Shown here piece after piece: positions 35,774 to 47,265 of a DNA stretch of 64,000 nucleotides. Positions within the stretch are counted from its first letter, which is position 1; each line of letters begins with the position of its first letter. The notes beneath the pieces are model-generated. The model made no database searches and was not told where the DNA came from. It saw only the letters and a program-made list of their open reading frames with translations. The stretch lies in NCBI GenBank assembly GCA_022818135.1, contig JAFMSR010000007.1, forward strand, positions 11,107,007-11,171,006, read 5' to 3'. The position numbers were made by a program, and so were the translations under genes. Source of the DNA: Saxidomus purpurata. Its lineage: Eukaryota; Mollusca; Bivalvia; Venerida; Veneridae.

Positions 35774-36488
35774 TACTGTAGAATTTGGTAAATAAGCGCA
35801 GACCCGAATATAAGCAAATACAAACATTAAGCTCATATGGCCTTACCATTTTTCCATATGTGATAATAACATGAATAAGCGCACATAGAAGTTTTCCGTA
35901 ACTTTGTGATAAAGTTAGGCGTATGAATAAAAGCATGCATATGTCTTGCGTGTCTGTTTTTTTTAAATTATCATACTCATACGTCATAATTTAAAATCAA
36001 TGTTCTTTCTGTCTTTATTTATTTATTAGTGGCACAGGTTGTTCAAAAACAGAGGGTAGTTAAATTCAAACAAGAAATGACCTATCCTGAGCAACCATTA
36101 TTGACATTTATATGAGCGTGACATACTTATATAGTAATGGTAGTATGTACGGAACATAAACTAAAACAGTTTAGCTTCGTGTGAAAGCTGTATATTATGT
36201 ATTAGACTGTAGCAAAATTTATCATGTTTTTATTAAAAATTATGATCATTTTTCGATTTGAGAATTCAGTTATATTCAATATACTGCCATATTAGTATTT
36301 TACTTTCGACCTGAAAAAGCATTGTCCAAAACATATTGCAAATAGGCGCATAAACGCTAAAGAGCATATCACATATAGACAAACAGTTTACGTCTGTTGT
36401 ATAAGCGCTTATGAAAAATAAAAAATCACATAAAAGGTGTCCAAAAACTAGTTAAACAGCATGCGCTTATTTACCAGATTCTACAGTA
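35774..36488. mobile_element. 715-bp TA-flanked MITE with 26-bp terminal inverted repeats
   Basis: The left end 35774-35799 (TACTGTAGAATTTGGTAAAT, then AAGCGC) pairs with the right end 36463-36488 with a single mismatch. TA at each outer edge fits a TA target, as in Tc1/mariner or pogo-type elements. GCGC-containing motifs related to the inner part of the terminus recur inside (GAATAAGCGCACA near 35873, ATAGGCGCATAAACGC near 36343, ATAAGCGCTTATG near 36402). These may be subterminal transposase-binding repeats. No transposase is present. Confidence 0.8.
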
Positions 36489-37815
36489 TGCGTTTTAACC
36501 GAAACAAAGTACAAGGCAATAAAATTCATTTAATAACTTTAACAGCTGTCCTTATCGTGGCTTTGGTATGGCCGTCCATACCGCAGTTAGTTCAGTAAAG
36601 ATTACAGAACTTTAGACTGAGATCGATTAACGAATCAGTTTTATTTAAATGAATTAAGATATACATTAAATACTAAGATACCGTTTTGTTATATTGTAAA
36701 AAATCATAAATAACTTTTTTGATTATTTCGTCTATCTAAAATAGCATAACGAAATGTGTTACATAAATTCTGCTTTTTCTTTAGTGGCAAAGTGAAAAAA
36801 CTTACGGAATGTATTTGGCGTCTGAGAAGCTGGTTATCCTGTTTCTATATAACAATGGCTCTGGAAAGCAGTCACATTGACAGATTTGAGTCGATTTTGT
36901 TACAATATCGATGGTATGTATAATCACATTCTTTAAACGCTACTTACTTTCCCTTTTATCATCCAATTTTCCTTTCTTAAATGGTATTGCCATCAGTTAT
37001 CAGAATTAGATAATGGGTTTGAAACATCCAACCAGAATTACTTCAGTTTACAGTCCCCATGAGTACGTAAGAATTTCTTAATGTTCGTCAAGGGTAAGAG
37101 CATTTTGTTATCGAAGCGTCTGTCTGTCTGAATGTCTGTCTCTCTGTCCATCCATCCGTCCGTCCGTTCGCCTATCTCACATTTTCTGTTCGTCCGTCCA
37201 CTGACTTTGTCTTGAACATGTATCCAAATTGTATCTTTGGAGAACACATTCGCGAGTCACATAATTGTAAATTGAAAATCTTATGTATTGTAAAAACTTT
37301 GTAAACACCACTATTTCTCTTTGTGAGTTTTACAACATATTAGGTGTATGTTGTAAGCGAATAACGCTAATGACTTTAAGTCAAATATTTAGACAGATAA
37401 TGTGAGTTTATCAAACTGTTACAAAGAAGTGCACGATTGCATGAATGGTTGACGCGTGAATTGGTATGACAATGTACAGACGATACGGATTATGTCTCTG
37501 CAGACACCATAACAGGATATATGTGTGCTAATGTTCCGACTGGCGACTAGAAATAAGAATATTTGAACACAAAATTAGTTTTAATATACAGAAACTTTAA
37601 AAAAAATCAAAGTTTATTTGTATGCAGCCTGCAATGATGTTGGATTGTCATTGAGATTGCAGCTTAGTGAAAAGTCAAGAGTGATATTTAAAAGGCATTG
37701 TATAGTCTGGTTTGGATACTGGGAAAGTAATTCTGTTTATTTTGTTGTTTATGTTGTCTGTCAGTTTTTATTGGAACATTCGTCTCTTTGACATTTCATT
37801 TTGTGTCCTCCTTAG
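36489..37815. other. non-coding stretch with an imperfect tetranucleotide tract
   Basis: 37117-37203 is rich in TCTG/TCCG tetranucleotides on the plus strand. It resembles, in the opposite orientation, the GGACGGACAGAC tail of the satellite family, so it may be a truncated copy. No gene was seen. Confidence 0.5.
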
Positions 37816-38561
37816 CTCATAAATCCAATGTAGATAACTACTTAGTAGAATAAATAGGAACTATCACCATTTGATAGAAAATATGTATAAGGTTGAAGTA
37901 GCCCGGGATACTAGCCACAGAATAATAATATTTTATGCCTTCTAATCCATGATCTCCTACGCAAGCGAGAATGCCTAAAAGTATTGCCAATAAATTCTAG
38001 TAGGGCAGATCGCAGTTCTAAGCCGTCTGATCCATGATTACTTCCTACTCGTTTGTCTGAAAATAAGAGACATATTTTGCCTCTGATTAAATTGTATAAT
38101 GCGTTTTGGGCTTTTGTCACTATGTGATCACATTTATTATTTTCTGTTATTGCTCTTTTGTGGAAATGGGCAGATGAACACCAGTTTGTCTCTTAGTGCA
38201 AGACTAAATCTTTATATGATCCATTATTACTTATGTACATTACCGACGGCAGAATCTTATAAGCCTAACCTTTAAAAGCTGTTCTAATTACTACGGACCA
38301 TTTTAAGGTAGGCGGTAATGTGAAACCGGATATAAAAGAGACTTAAAATTTACTCACTATTTCTTGGCCACCATTCAAGATCTCGTACATAGCTTTAGTA
38401 TACAAAATTATTAATTTTTATCATCTTATATAGAAAGTACAATGTACTTGACTGTGGTACTAAATCTATGTAGAAGACGTCAGATTCAGAACCTAACAAG
38501 AGCTGTTTGTAAAACATGTTTGCCCCCTTTGATGCAATCCGTAATGTGGAAAAAAATACAT

Positions 38562-38654
38562 GTGGCCTGACAAAAAAAGTTTTGGCCTTAAAAAGAACAA
38601 CAATTTTCGGCCTTACAAAACAATGTTGGCCTTAAAAAATATAGGCCTAAAAAT
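38562..38654 (+). repeat. short degenerate tandem repeat of GGCCTTA and A-rich spacers
   Basis: GGCCTGACA, GGCCTTAAAAA, GGCCTTACAAAA, GGCCTTAAAAA and GGCCTAAAAA follow each other at roughly 15-25 base spacing. It directly precedes the next array and may be its 5' border. Confidence 0.6.
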
Positions 38655-38685
38655 AAAATCATGTTTAAAATTAAACCTCAAAAGG

Positions 38686-38910
38686 GGTTATCTGCTGCTC
38701 ATTACTAACCTCCACATCAAGTTTCAAGATGCTTGGCCCACGCGTTCTAGATTTATCCTCCGGAAACCGTTTTGCTATTCCCGGTCACTGTGACTTTTGA
38801 ACTAGTGACCTCAAAATCAGTAGAGGTCATCTGCTGGTCATGACCAACCTCCACACCAAGTTTCAAGATGCTAAGCCAATCCGTTCTCGAGTTGTCATTG
38901 TGACGGTTAG
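38686..38910 (+). repeat. 139-bp tandem repeat, about 1.6 units (TGACCT family)
   Basis: GGT(T/C)ATCTGCTG..CATGACCAACCTCCACA, then CAAGTTTCAAGATGCT and CGTTCT(A/C), is present at 38686 and 38825. The junction includes GGTCACTGTGACTTTTGAACTAG. I recognise this as a second subfamily of the bivalve tandem repeats. Block 2 lacks it. Confidence 0.75.
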
Positions 38911-40019
38911 TCCTGTAATTCCGTTTTTTTCTGATTTCTAAGCCACAACAGTTTAATGCAATTTATGTACAATGTATTTAGACGGATATTACTTCTATGT
39001 CTATGTTTTATTTTTCTGCACGGGAATAAACTAGAAAAGTAGAAAAGAGCAACTTCCATATCCGAAACTCCACCTCCACGCATATTAGAATAAATGTTCA
39101 TGCGGATAACATGTCGTATGTAACTTGTCGTATGTATGTTGTAAAGGCAAGCGTTATTCATTTTTATGACAGGGTTTTGTGCCAGTGATGCTCTTTATGA
39201 TCAGTAAACATTGTCTGGAATTCTAACGCGTTAAAGCGTTGATGTTTCCTTGTTATTATAATTGTATTATTTTGAAATCACTTATTTCTACGGTTTTATT
39301 TGAAAATCATGTTATGTAATTACAGTTTTATCTTATAAAGCCCGAAGCTTTTTAATTGTGTAACTTTCGGATGTTAATCATTTGGGCTTTTTAAATAACT
39401 TCAGAGTTATTTGATTTTATGCAAACATTTCTATTTGGGAAGGTGCTTGTAGAGTAACGGTGCAGTACTTAATCCGTTTACTTGCGGAGTAACGGTTCGG
39501 TATTTAATTTCTTTACTTGTAGAAGATGTTTGACGGTTACTATGAAGTTTTAATAAAATCGATATTTTGCATTCGACATTTGTTTTGCTTTTGTTGATTT
39601 GTGACTTTATCACTTTGATGTTTAAATTTTACATCAAACTGCAAATTTGATATTTTTATTTATTTCAGTTGTTAATACATTTAAAAACACGTTTAAATAA
39701 ATTTTGATGTGTAAACTTTACGCGCGAGGTCCAAACTCAACTTACATAGTACTAGGATGTTCATGCTTTTTTGGGAATATCTTGCTACACGTGAATCATA
39801 ATGTGAATTTGCTTCATTAGAACTTTCATAAAGACGTATTGTATTTTGTCAATTCACTTTACATGTCAGCAGACAAAATTAACCTAGGTTTGTCTTCCAG
39901 ATTAGTCCTATTTCAAACACCTCCGATTTCGAAATGCTTTCTGAGTAGTCAACTCAATATTTGCAATACAAACAAAAAAGGGTTAAAAGTATAAAATCAC
40001 ATTTATGAAATTAATTAAT

Positions 40020-40750
40020 GGTAGCCCATTGTCACTATTACATTCCAAGGAGACCTTGACCTCTGACCCACTTACCTAAATTCATACATAAATAATCCCA
40101 AGTAAGCCTACCAAGAAATAGTATCATAAGACCAACCATACTTTAGTTATCAATCAGAAACTGTGTTATAATGGGTCACTGTGACATCGACTTGTGACCA
40201 ACTGTCCCCAAAAATAAAGAAGGGTCTTGCACCGGCCAACGATGAGTAAGTCTACCAAGTATCATCTTCGGATAATCTGTTATTAACTAATTGGAAACCA
40301 TTTTTTTAATAAAGATCCCTGTAATATTGACTTTGACCAACTGTCTTTAAAATTTATAGTGGTCTTCAATTTGTTATGACCAAATTACATCATCCTTAGA
40401 ATAATTCTTAAATTGTCGATCGGAAACTATATTTCGATAAAGGTCCCTGTGACCGTATCCTTTGATTAACTAACCACAATATTAACAGGGGCTGACCAGT
40501 CATGACCATTAAGTCTACCAAGTTACATCATACTATGAGCGACTATTCTTCAGTTATTGATCGGAAACTATTTTGCCTAAAGGTCTTTGTGACCTTTTGT
40601 CCTTGACCTTTGACCAACCGACTCAAAATAAACATGGGTCTACCATAGGCCATAACCATTAAGCCTACATAGGTATATTATTCTGCAGCTGGGAGTAAAC
40701 GTTCTTCATCTATTGATCGTGTGACGTACAGAAAGACGGACATCAAAATA
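40020..40750 (+). repeat. TGACCT-family tandem array in block 1
   Basis: Diverged units of about 130-145 bases share TCTACCAAG, ATTGATCGGAAACTA, AAAGGTC(C/T)(C/T)TGTGACC and TTGACCTTTGACCAAC. A TGACCT-T-TGACCA pair lies at 40604-40616. The array ends near AGACGGAC (40733-40742). The block 2 counterpart at 43930-44300 is shorter, so the array predates the V duplication. Confidence 0.75.
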
Positions 40751-40919
40751 TAGCAACAATCAATATGTGGGGGAGAAGTAAAATTTTTATATTTGCAATT
40801 GCCGTGTCTAAGTGGCGTTTTATTTCTATTATATGCAATATCAACATGCGTTCTAAGATTTTAGTGTTCAACGCAGAGAAATAACTCTTTATTTATGTAT
40901 AATGTAAAATGCTACAAAT

Positions 40920-41520
40920 CCTTAAAGGTGGTCAATCACATTTAAGCAACATTTGATGACAATTTTACTATTTGAATATTCTGTTACAGATTTATTTAAG
41001 GAACAAAAAGACCCATTTCATAGAGTTAGATCCCTATTAGAAATTTACATTTATTATCTTTCATAAAATTTTGTAAATACTCCCTTTTAATATGAAAGAA
41101 TTTAAAAAGTTGATTATTTCTTTTTTATTTCAATATAATTTCTACTTTTACATTTGCATTGGATAGATATACAAATATTTTAACATTCTGTACCAAAAGG
41201 CAAGTTCTAAAACTACGTGTATCTTCTGAATTCATTTATTTCCAATCTATCTTGGTTGGGCAACCAAGATAGGTAAAGGGAGGTAATAATAATATTTCAA
41301 ACTTGCATTTCTAATGAATTCCATCTAAATATATAATTGTTAATGCAAATATTTTACAAATATAATACAATAGCCCTTATATTTATATCTTTCCTTAGAC
41401 AAAGTGTGTGTATCAAATGTGTACTTATGATAAAATAACTATATCTTGGTTGGGCAACCAGGATAGGGAAATCAAACTTTGGAAATACGTCCACTGAAAT
41501 TCTTACTTAAATTAAGCGCT
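40920..41520 (-). mobile_element. non-autonomous DNA transposon, copy B
   Basis: The left end CTTAAAGGTGGTCAATCAC matches the right end of copy A in reverse complement, and similarity continues through CTATCTTGGTTGGGCAACCA (41247), GCATTTCTAATGAATTCCAT (about 41310) and the second hairpin (41442-41464). Similarity to copy A fades near 41515, but comparison with block 2 suggests that the extra DNA in block 1 continues to about 41595. Block 2 reads through directly here, so this copy inserted after, or was lost from one block since, the V duplication. Confidence 0.75.
41247..41272. repeat. near-perfect 26-bp palindrome in copy B
   Basis: CTATCTTGGTTG and CAACCAAGATAG are exact 12-base complements around GG. 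The equivalent site in copy A is the 30-bp palindrome at 6171-6200, with different inner bases that also pair. A second related hairpin, with one mismatch, spans 41442-41464. Confidence 0.85.
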
Positions 41521-42024
41521 AAGTGAACATGAATGAGTGTAAATGATCAGATGTTAAAGTTTCAAACAAATATGTTATATGATCAAAATCTGACTAAAAG
41601 ACGTTTGTTAATAAATCTTACCATTTTGTATAAAAAGTATGTATTTTTGCTGCATAAGTACCCCCTCAGTCCCTACTTATCACAAAGCTGAAAACATTTA
41701 CCAGGACCGTAGTTGTACAAATTTTAAGAAATTACGCATTTCCGTTGGCAATATCTGGCGCCGTCTCGAAATTGTAAAATTTTCTAAAGATAAAGAGTCC
41801 AGATCAGGCAATTTCCTATTTTGTAAAACTCTCCGGAGTACCAACATGTCAACAGAAACTTTGAATATTACCGGGAATATAGTGCTTAGATATGTGAATG
41901 TTGAAGTCTCGTGGGATCAGCCATTCCTTTTACTTTCAGATTATTTTAGCATTTTTCGATTTTGTTTTACCATAGCAGATCAATAGAAACAACTTATTTG
42001 TGAATGCCCAAATACTACAAATAA

Positions 42025-42450
42025 TAACACGAGTGGCTGTGTTTCCTAAATAAACATACAAGGAAACGGAATGATTTTATCGTAAAATAAAATACAGCAA
42101 GTTCATCCAAGACGACGTGCCAGGAAATGACGTAATGACGTGACGTATGTTAAAAAGCGCGTCCAATCGCATTTTGCATTTTAAAGTTACAATGCTGTTC
42201 TTCAACGAGTTGAATATAGTTCGGGATAGTTTTCACACAAAATGACGTCACGGTGTTAGATCGAATTAATAGATACATGTATGTGCCAATATTTTATCGT
42301 TAAATAAAATACATCAGGTGTTCGAATGTGAAAACTTAAATCACTCGTGCTACGCACTCGTGATTTAATTACTACGCATAAAAACTCCTGCCGCTATTTT
42401 ATTCAACGACAAAATACAGGGACACATTTTTGAATATAATACATATATGT
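42025..42450. mobile_element. inverted-repeat insertion specific to block 1
   Basis: Block 2 has no counterpart between positions matching about 42020 and 42455, so this is an insertion. ATTTTATCGTTAAATAAAATAC (42290-42311) pairs imperfectly with CTATTTTATTCAACGACAAAA (about 42394-42414), flanking a palindromic core with CACTCGTGC and GCACTCGTGA (42342-42363). ATTTTATCGTAAAATAAAATAC also occurs near 42074. The latter sequences recall small palindromic elements common in bivalves; the superfamily is unknown. Confidence 0.55.
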
Positions 42451-42733
42451 GGTTTCTTATATTTTTATTTACTTTCTAGTATTGTAGCATTATTAGGTTT
42501 TAAACGTTACCGTAGAAAACTAACGATGCAAATAGATTATCGTTTTCCAATCACACGATACTAGCTCGGACTGCCTTTGCCTTTTTTCTGTTATTCTATT
42601 TTTGTTGTTGATTTTTGGAAAGTTTCCTGATTTGACCCGTGGGTATTTTTTGTTTTTGCACTTAATTAAAGTTATATTTGACGTAGATTTATAGCAATGA
42701 TTAAAACTTCACAAGCGTAAGAATGTTCGAGAA

Positions 42734-42821
42734 TAATATCCGGTAAAATTGCGGTCAATCTAACACGATTGCCAGCACTGTGGCCTTAGATTATCCTTAA
42801 AATACAAATGTAATCTGAGAA
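42734..42821. repeat. LINE-related remnant at the V block junction
   Basis: AATATCCGGTAAAATTGCGG, TCAATC, GCCAGCACTGTGGCCTTAGA and AAATACAAATGTAATCTGAGAA match 46163-46248 in the LINE pseudogene (CTAGCACTCTGGCCTTTGAT, AAATACAAATGTAATGTGAGAA). It suggests that the duplicated V unit originally ended in the LINE, of which block 1 keeps only this fragment. Confidence 0.6.
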
Positions 42822-45067
42822 CTATCACCATCTTATATAAAGCTGTATAAGGTTGAATTAGCCTGAGATACTAGCCACAGAATAATAACATTATGTGCAT
42901 TATACTCCACGCTCCATCTCAAGCAATAGTTCCTATAAGAATTGCCAAAATATTCCGGAAGAGCAGATCGAAGCTCTAAGCCGTCTGCTACATATGATTA
43001 CTTCCTACTCGTTTGTCTGAAAATAAGAGACATATTTTGCGTCTGTTTTCGCGGCGACTGATTGTATTTTTAAGCGTTGATGTTTTCATATTAGTTACAA
43101 TTGTGTTACTTTCAAATGCCTTGTTTCTACAGTTTTGTCTGATCTGACCGGCGTCACGGGAAAAAGGACCTTCGGACATTTCATTGTCCTGCTCATAAAC
43201 ATCTGAAAGAATGTCTGCTTCACATTTCCAAAAGACAATTGCAATGGTTATGGCAATTCAAATGATTTTTTTCTGTATAACCGTATTAAGTTCATGTTTG
43301 ACCGGAAGTATGCAACCTTTCAACCGACAAAGAAATGACAAGTAGAATGTATAACATTTTTCGGATTGAAAAATATACTTGCTTCCCGGCCAGGTCGCCT
43401 TCTTACTCAAAATCGCACCGACCATCTTTTTTAAAGCTAATTCTTGCGTTATTGTGACAAAATATTAAGAAAAGTCACGAAAAGCGGACATACAATTTTT
43501 CACCAATTATGATACATATCTAAAGTGTATATAATTCTTCTTTTATCATTCATAAAACCCGTAAGTTTTGTTGTAAGGAGGCAATGTCAATTGGCTTTAT
43601 TAGAATTTTCATACTTCGATTTCCACGTCAGCAGACATAATTATCAGAGAAGTGTATTTCAGATTAGTTCAATTTGATACGTTTCCGCCTTCGAAATGAC
43701 TCCAGAGTATTTGACTTAATCTTTGGCAGACCCTGGTAGACGAAATAACGCTGAAACTGGCAAACGGAAAGGAAGAAAAGGAAAGTTCAGTATATTATGT
43801 ATTTTAGAAGGCCATTTAACAAACATACCTTTATTCATTCATGGGTTACAACAAATAAGTTTCCTAGATATAGTATTCTACGATAAACCGATCTATAGTT
43901 ACATGTATTAATAAGAAATTATTTGTTACTATTGATCATAGTGACACTGACTTCCATTAGCTATGACCAAATTATCTCATCCTAGAGATAGTTGTTCTTT
44001 AGATATTGATCGGAAACTACTTTTCAATAAAGGTCCCTGTGATCTTCACCTTTGACCATGTCATGATCATTAAGTCTACCAAGATACATAATGCTGTGAC
44101 CAACTGTTCTTCTGCTATGTATTGGAATTTTTTTATAGGTCCATGTGGCCTAGACCTTTGACATAACCGACCAAACAAAACAGTAGAAGTCTTCCACGAA
44201 CTATGATCAATAAGCCTACATAGGTATATGATCCTACAGTTGGGAGCAGCTCTTCTTCAGTAATTAATAGTGTTACATCCAATAGACGAATATAAATTGC
44301 AAAACAAAATGTCTACTACCCATTGTAAAAGAGACATAAAAATATATGTGCAATTGCCGTGTCTCGGTGGCGTTCTATTTCTATTCTGTGCTTTTCAATA
44401 ACCCGTGTCTGCATTCTAAGCTTTTTAGATTATAGCACAGAAAAACACTCTTTATAATTAATGTAAAATGCTTCGAATTCAAAAGATGTTTGTTGATAAA
44501 TCTTACTTTGGTGTATATAGACTATGCATTATGCAGCATAAATATCCGCTCAACGAATTTTCTCCGATATGTTATTGTAAGAGGCCAATGTCTGAAAATC
44601 CCTACTTATCACGAAGCTTAAGATACTAATCAGTGCCGTAGTTGTAACAATTCTTTAGAAATTACGCATTTCCGTTGGCAATATCTGGTGCCGTCTCGAA
44701 TTTGTAAAACTTTCTAGAGATAAAGAGTCCTGATCAGGCAATTTCCTATTTGTTAAACTTTCTTGGCACACTGGAGAACCAAAAATGTCAAACGGAACTT
44801 GCAAAATTTCCTGGAATACAGTGGTAAAATATGTGAATGTTGCAGTCTAATGGGATCAGCCTTTCCTCTAAGATTATTTTAGCATTAGTGCTTTGTTTTA
44901 CAATACCAAAACAAAAAAACATTGCCGTATAGACTGTCATAGCTTATTTGTAAATATCTAAATTAATCAAACTTTTGTATTTGAACATAAAAAGTAGTTT
45001 TTAAAGTTTCCGTAGAAGATTCACGATGCGAATACATTATCTTTTTCCCATCATACAACACTAGTGT
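42800..45067 (+). repeat. segmental duplication V, block 2
   Basis: The second copy of V, about half the length of block 1 because it lacks two insertions and about 1.1 kb near its start. Two islands are almost unchanged: 45 identical bases (42996-43040 against 38036-38080) and 53 bases with two differences (44657-44709 against 41727-41779), in sequence otherwise at roughly 75-80% identity by eye. Confidence 0.85.
43930..44300 (+). repeat. TGACCT-family array in block 2
   Basis: Shares ATTGATCGGAAACTA, AATAAAGGTCCCTGTGA, CACCTTTGACCA and GTCTACCAAG with 40020-40750, in fewer and more eroded units. A truncated tail near 44275-44290 includes AATAGACGAAT. Confidence 0.7.
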
Positions 45068-45088
45068 CAAATAAATATTGGACTGTCC

Positions 45089-45124
45089 ATAGAAAATATA
45101 TTTTAAAAAATATATATTTTCTAT
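45089..45124. repeat. AT-rich hairpin
   Basis: ATAGAAAATATA and TATATTTTCTAT pair around an A/T-rich centre. It sits just past the end of block 2 and before the LINE pseudogene. Confidence 0.7.
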
Positions 45125-45316
45125 AAAACTAAAGAAATGTTTATTCTTTTTTATAATACTGTTGCTGCCAAATTAGTAGAATAATTGCCAGAATGTTTTA
45201 AAGGATTAATAGTAGTTTTGTTTACAATTGTTACTCCTCTAAAGGTGAAGCTTGATAGCTACTCATTTTCCATAGTTTCAGGATGTAAATGTTTTAAAAC
45301 CTTTCAAATTGTCTTA

Positions 45317-45589
45317 GTCCCAACAAGGCTACTGGCCTAGATGGAATCCCGTCCCGTTCTCTTAAAGATTCGGCGCCAATAATAGCTTATCATTTAACAC
45401 ACATTGTTAACCAATCTATTCTTTAGGGGATAGTTCCAACCAATCTGAAACATACCCGTGTAGTACACTCATTTTAGAAAAACGGCAATACCGATGTTGG
45501 TAACTACAGACCATTCGAACTTTTCTGTACTTTATCGAATGTTCTAGAACAAGTTAATGAGTACTTAACAGTCTTTAGGTGGGGGGGGT

Positions 45590-45641
<52 letters not shown>

Positions 45642-46350
45642 TTGGATTTACAGTCTGGTTTTAGACACAAGTTTTTTACTAACACATATTAGCTACATGT
45701 TTATGATTACATACGGTTTCAAATGGATAAAGGTCGGAAAGCTATTACTCGACGGACAGACATCAATTGGTTGATGTAGGTAGAACATATCATCCCAAAT
45801 AATAGTAAACTGTTAGGGCACCACAGGGTCTACACTAGAACCCCTTTCATTCTTAATCTATGTGCATGACATGCCAACAAAAGTGAAAATATCGTATTTT
45901 TATATGCTGACGAGTTTTGGCAACATTAGTTTCGGGTCAATCTAAGACAGAAATTGAATCCGTTCTAAACTGTCTTTATTAAACTATCTCTCCATCTTGG
46001 AAAAACAGAATATGTCTTGTTGGGCTCTAGTCGAAGACTTAAGTTTCAGTTTAACTTAAATGTATTGTTCAGTTACTATGATCAATCAGACTTTGAGTTT
46101 TCATGATATTCCCATGTCAGTCATCAAGAAAGCCAATGCCTGTTTAAAATATTTTGTTTGGTTTATATTAAAATTGCAGTCAATCAAAATATTTGCTAGC
46201 ACTCTGGCCTTTGATTGTCTTCTAAAATACAAATGTAATGTGAGAAACCCTAAATCACAAGCTGAAAGTGTCAGGTGGATGATATACTTTAACACCAAAA
46301 ATAACGCAAGAAAACCAGTATTTAGATTTTCATTCAGCTACTTTGTTTGA
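45317..46350 (+). pseudogene. LINE (Jockey/CR1-like) reverse transcriptase pseudogene
   Basis: Translation across frames gives the start of a non-LTR reverse transcriptase: NKATGLDGIPSR (45320-45355), VVHSF, VGNYRP (about 45495-45515), then after the G run LQSGFRHKF, APQG with TLEPLSFLIYVHDMP (about 45817-45875) and a changed YADD box read as YADE (about 45903-45914). GKTEYVLLGSS-like text follows near 46000-46030. The frame has TAG stops at about 45423 and 45474, several frameshifts, and has lost the motif A region around the 50-base G tract. The element is dead. The 96-codon frame at 46060-46350 is its eroded 3' part (VIKKANACLK). Clade placement is from motif style only. Confidence 0.8.
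45581..45639 (+). repeat. poly-G tract inside the LINE
   Basis: Eight G, one T, then 50 uninterrupted G (45590-45639). Such a long run is rare in AT-rich DNA. It replaces the part of the reverse transcriptase where motif A should be, and may be a sequencing or gap-filling artefact. Confidence 0.9.
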
Positions 46351-46805
46351 AAGAGTTTATCATGTAAATAAGAATGTGAAATCATTTTATTCTGGTGTTC
46401 ACTTTAACTAATTGCATTGAGGTTAATGTCCCAAAAGATATACCTCGTAGCTATTTAAGACAGTGTATCCGTTTATTTGGAGCTCTGATGCGCAGTAATA
46501 AACCACGAATACGGTAGGCTTGAGTGGTTTATGACTAAGCAGCTAAACGACAAAGAGCTGTTATTGGAAATTAGCAACGTATAAAGGATATTATTTCAAT
46601 TACGTCATAACTGAATAACCTAAAAACGATAAAAATGTAACGTGCTTTAGTTTAAGCAAACATTTAGTTTGTCATAAGGCACCATCATTTGACGTCATTT
46701 ATGACGTTGTAGCGGATCGCGCGTCATAACGAAGTTTACTGCAGATATAACAACACTTGTTTTTCATCATTGTCTAGCTGACCAACAGAATAAGATATGT
46801 TTTAA
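46351..46805. other. non-coding stretch
   Basis: Nothing supported. The first 150 bases may be the 3' end of the LINE. Confidence 0.35.
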
Positions 46806-46809
46806 TGGT

Positions 46810-47265
46810 AAGAATATGGTTTTCGTATAATGTTTCTAGAATTGCAATGTCTAAAAGCCATATTAAAGGCAAAATAAAGAAGCACATTTTTAACTTCTTC
46901 ATAAACCAAGACAAATAAAGACTTTGAATGTGTTGAGTGCTATTTTACTGTTTGTTTGTCTGATGGTCTGTAATTTATACACAAGTCAACGAAGACATTA
47001 ATTTGCAACTCAAACATATAATGGTTTATTTTGTTTTTGCATGTCTCCAAATTTTTCATTTCCATGAAATGCAATCGGGAATCTCTTGTTGTTTACAAAA
47101 GGGACAGAAGATAAATTAACTATTTATGTCAATCTTCCGCGCGCCACACTTTTTTTTGGTCTCTTCTTTATCTCTAAAAGCATTGTTAGTTGTTGTTAAG
47201 CTAAGCAAATATGTTCGAGTGAGTTCAAGTTTAGCCTGGGATACAACGAATAGTTAATGTGTAAG
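46810..47265. repeat. module T, copy 1
   Basis: Matches 59884-60365 through ATGTCTAAAAGC(C)A, TTTTACTGTTT(G/A)TTTGT, GACATTAATTTGCAA against AACATTAATTTGCAA, TTTTTGCATGTCT, CGGGAATCTC and AAGCTAAGCAAATATGTTC against AAACTAAGCAAATATGTTC. No shared open frame. Confidence 0.75.

Larger units (their letters stand above)
37820..42567 (+). repeat. segmental duplication V, block 1
   Basis: Matches block 2 (about 42800-45067) in the same order and orientation over five stretches: 37850-38085 with 42822-43045; 39222-39300 with 43070-43140; 39800-39960 with 43595-43720; 40020-40910 with 43930-44475; and 41595-42010 plus 42485-42567 with 44480-44900 plus 44995-45065. Block 1 additionally contains about 1.1 kb (38090-39215), the copy B transposon and the 42025-42450 insertion. 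A 115-codon frame at 41639-41986 is interrupted by stops at the same place in block 2, so the conserved DNA is not coding. Confidence 0.85.

Noticed and set aside
41639..41986. 115-codon frame in V block 1 as a gene
   Set aside because: The matching DNA in block 2 has in-frame stops (TAA where block 1 reads GCTGAA, and TGA where block 1 reads AGA) plus indels. The DNA is conserved, but the frame is not.
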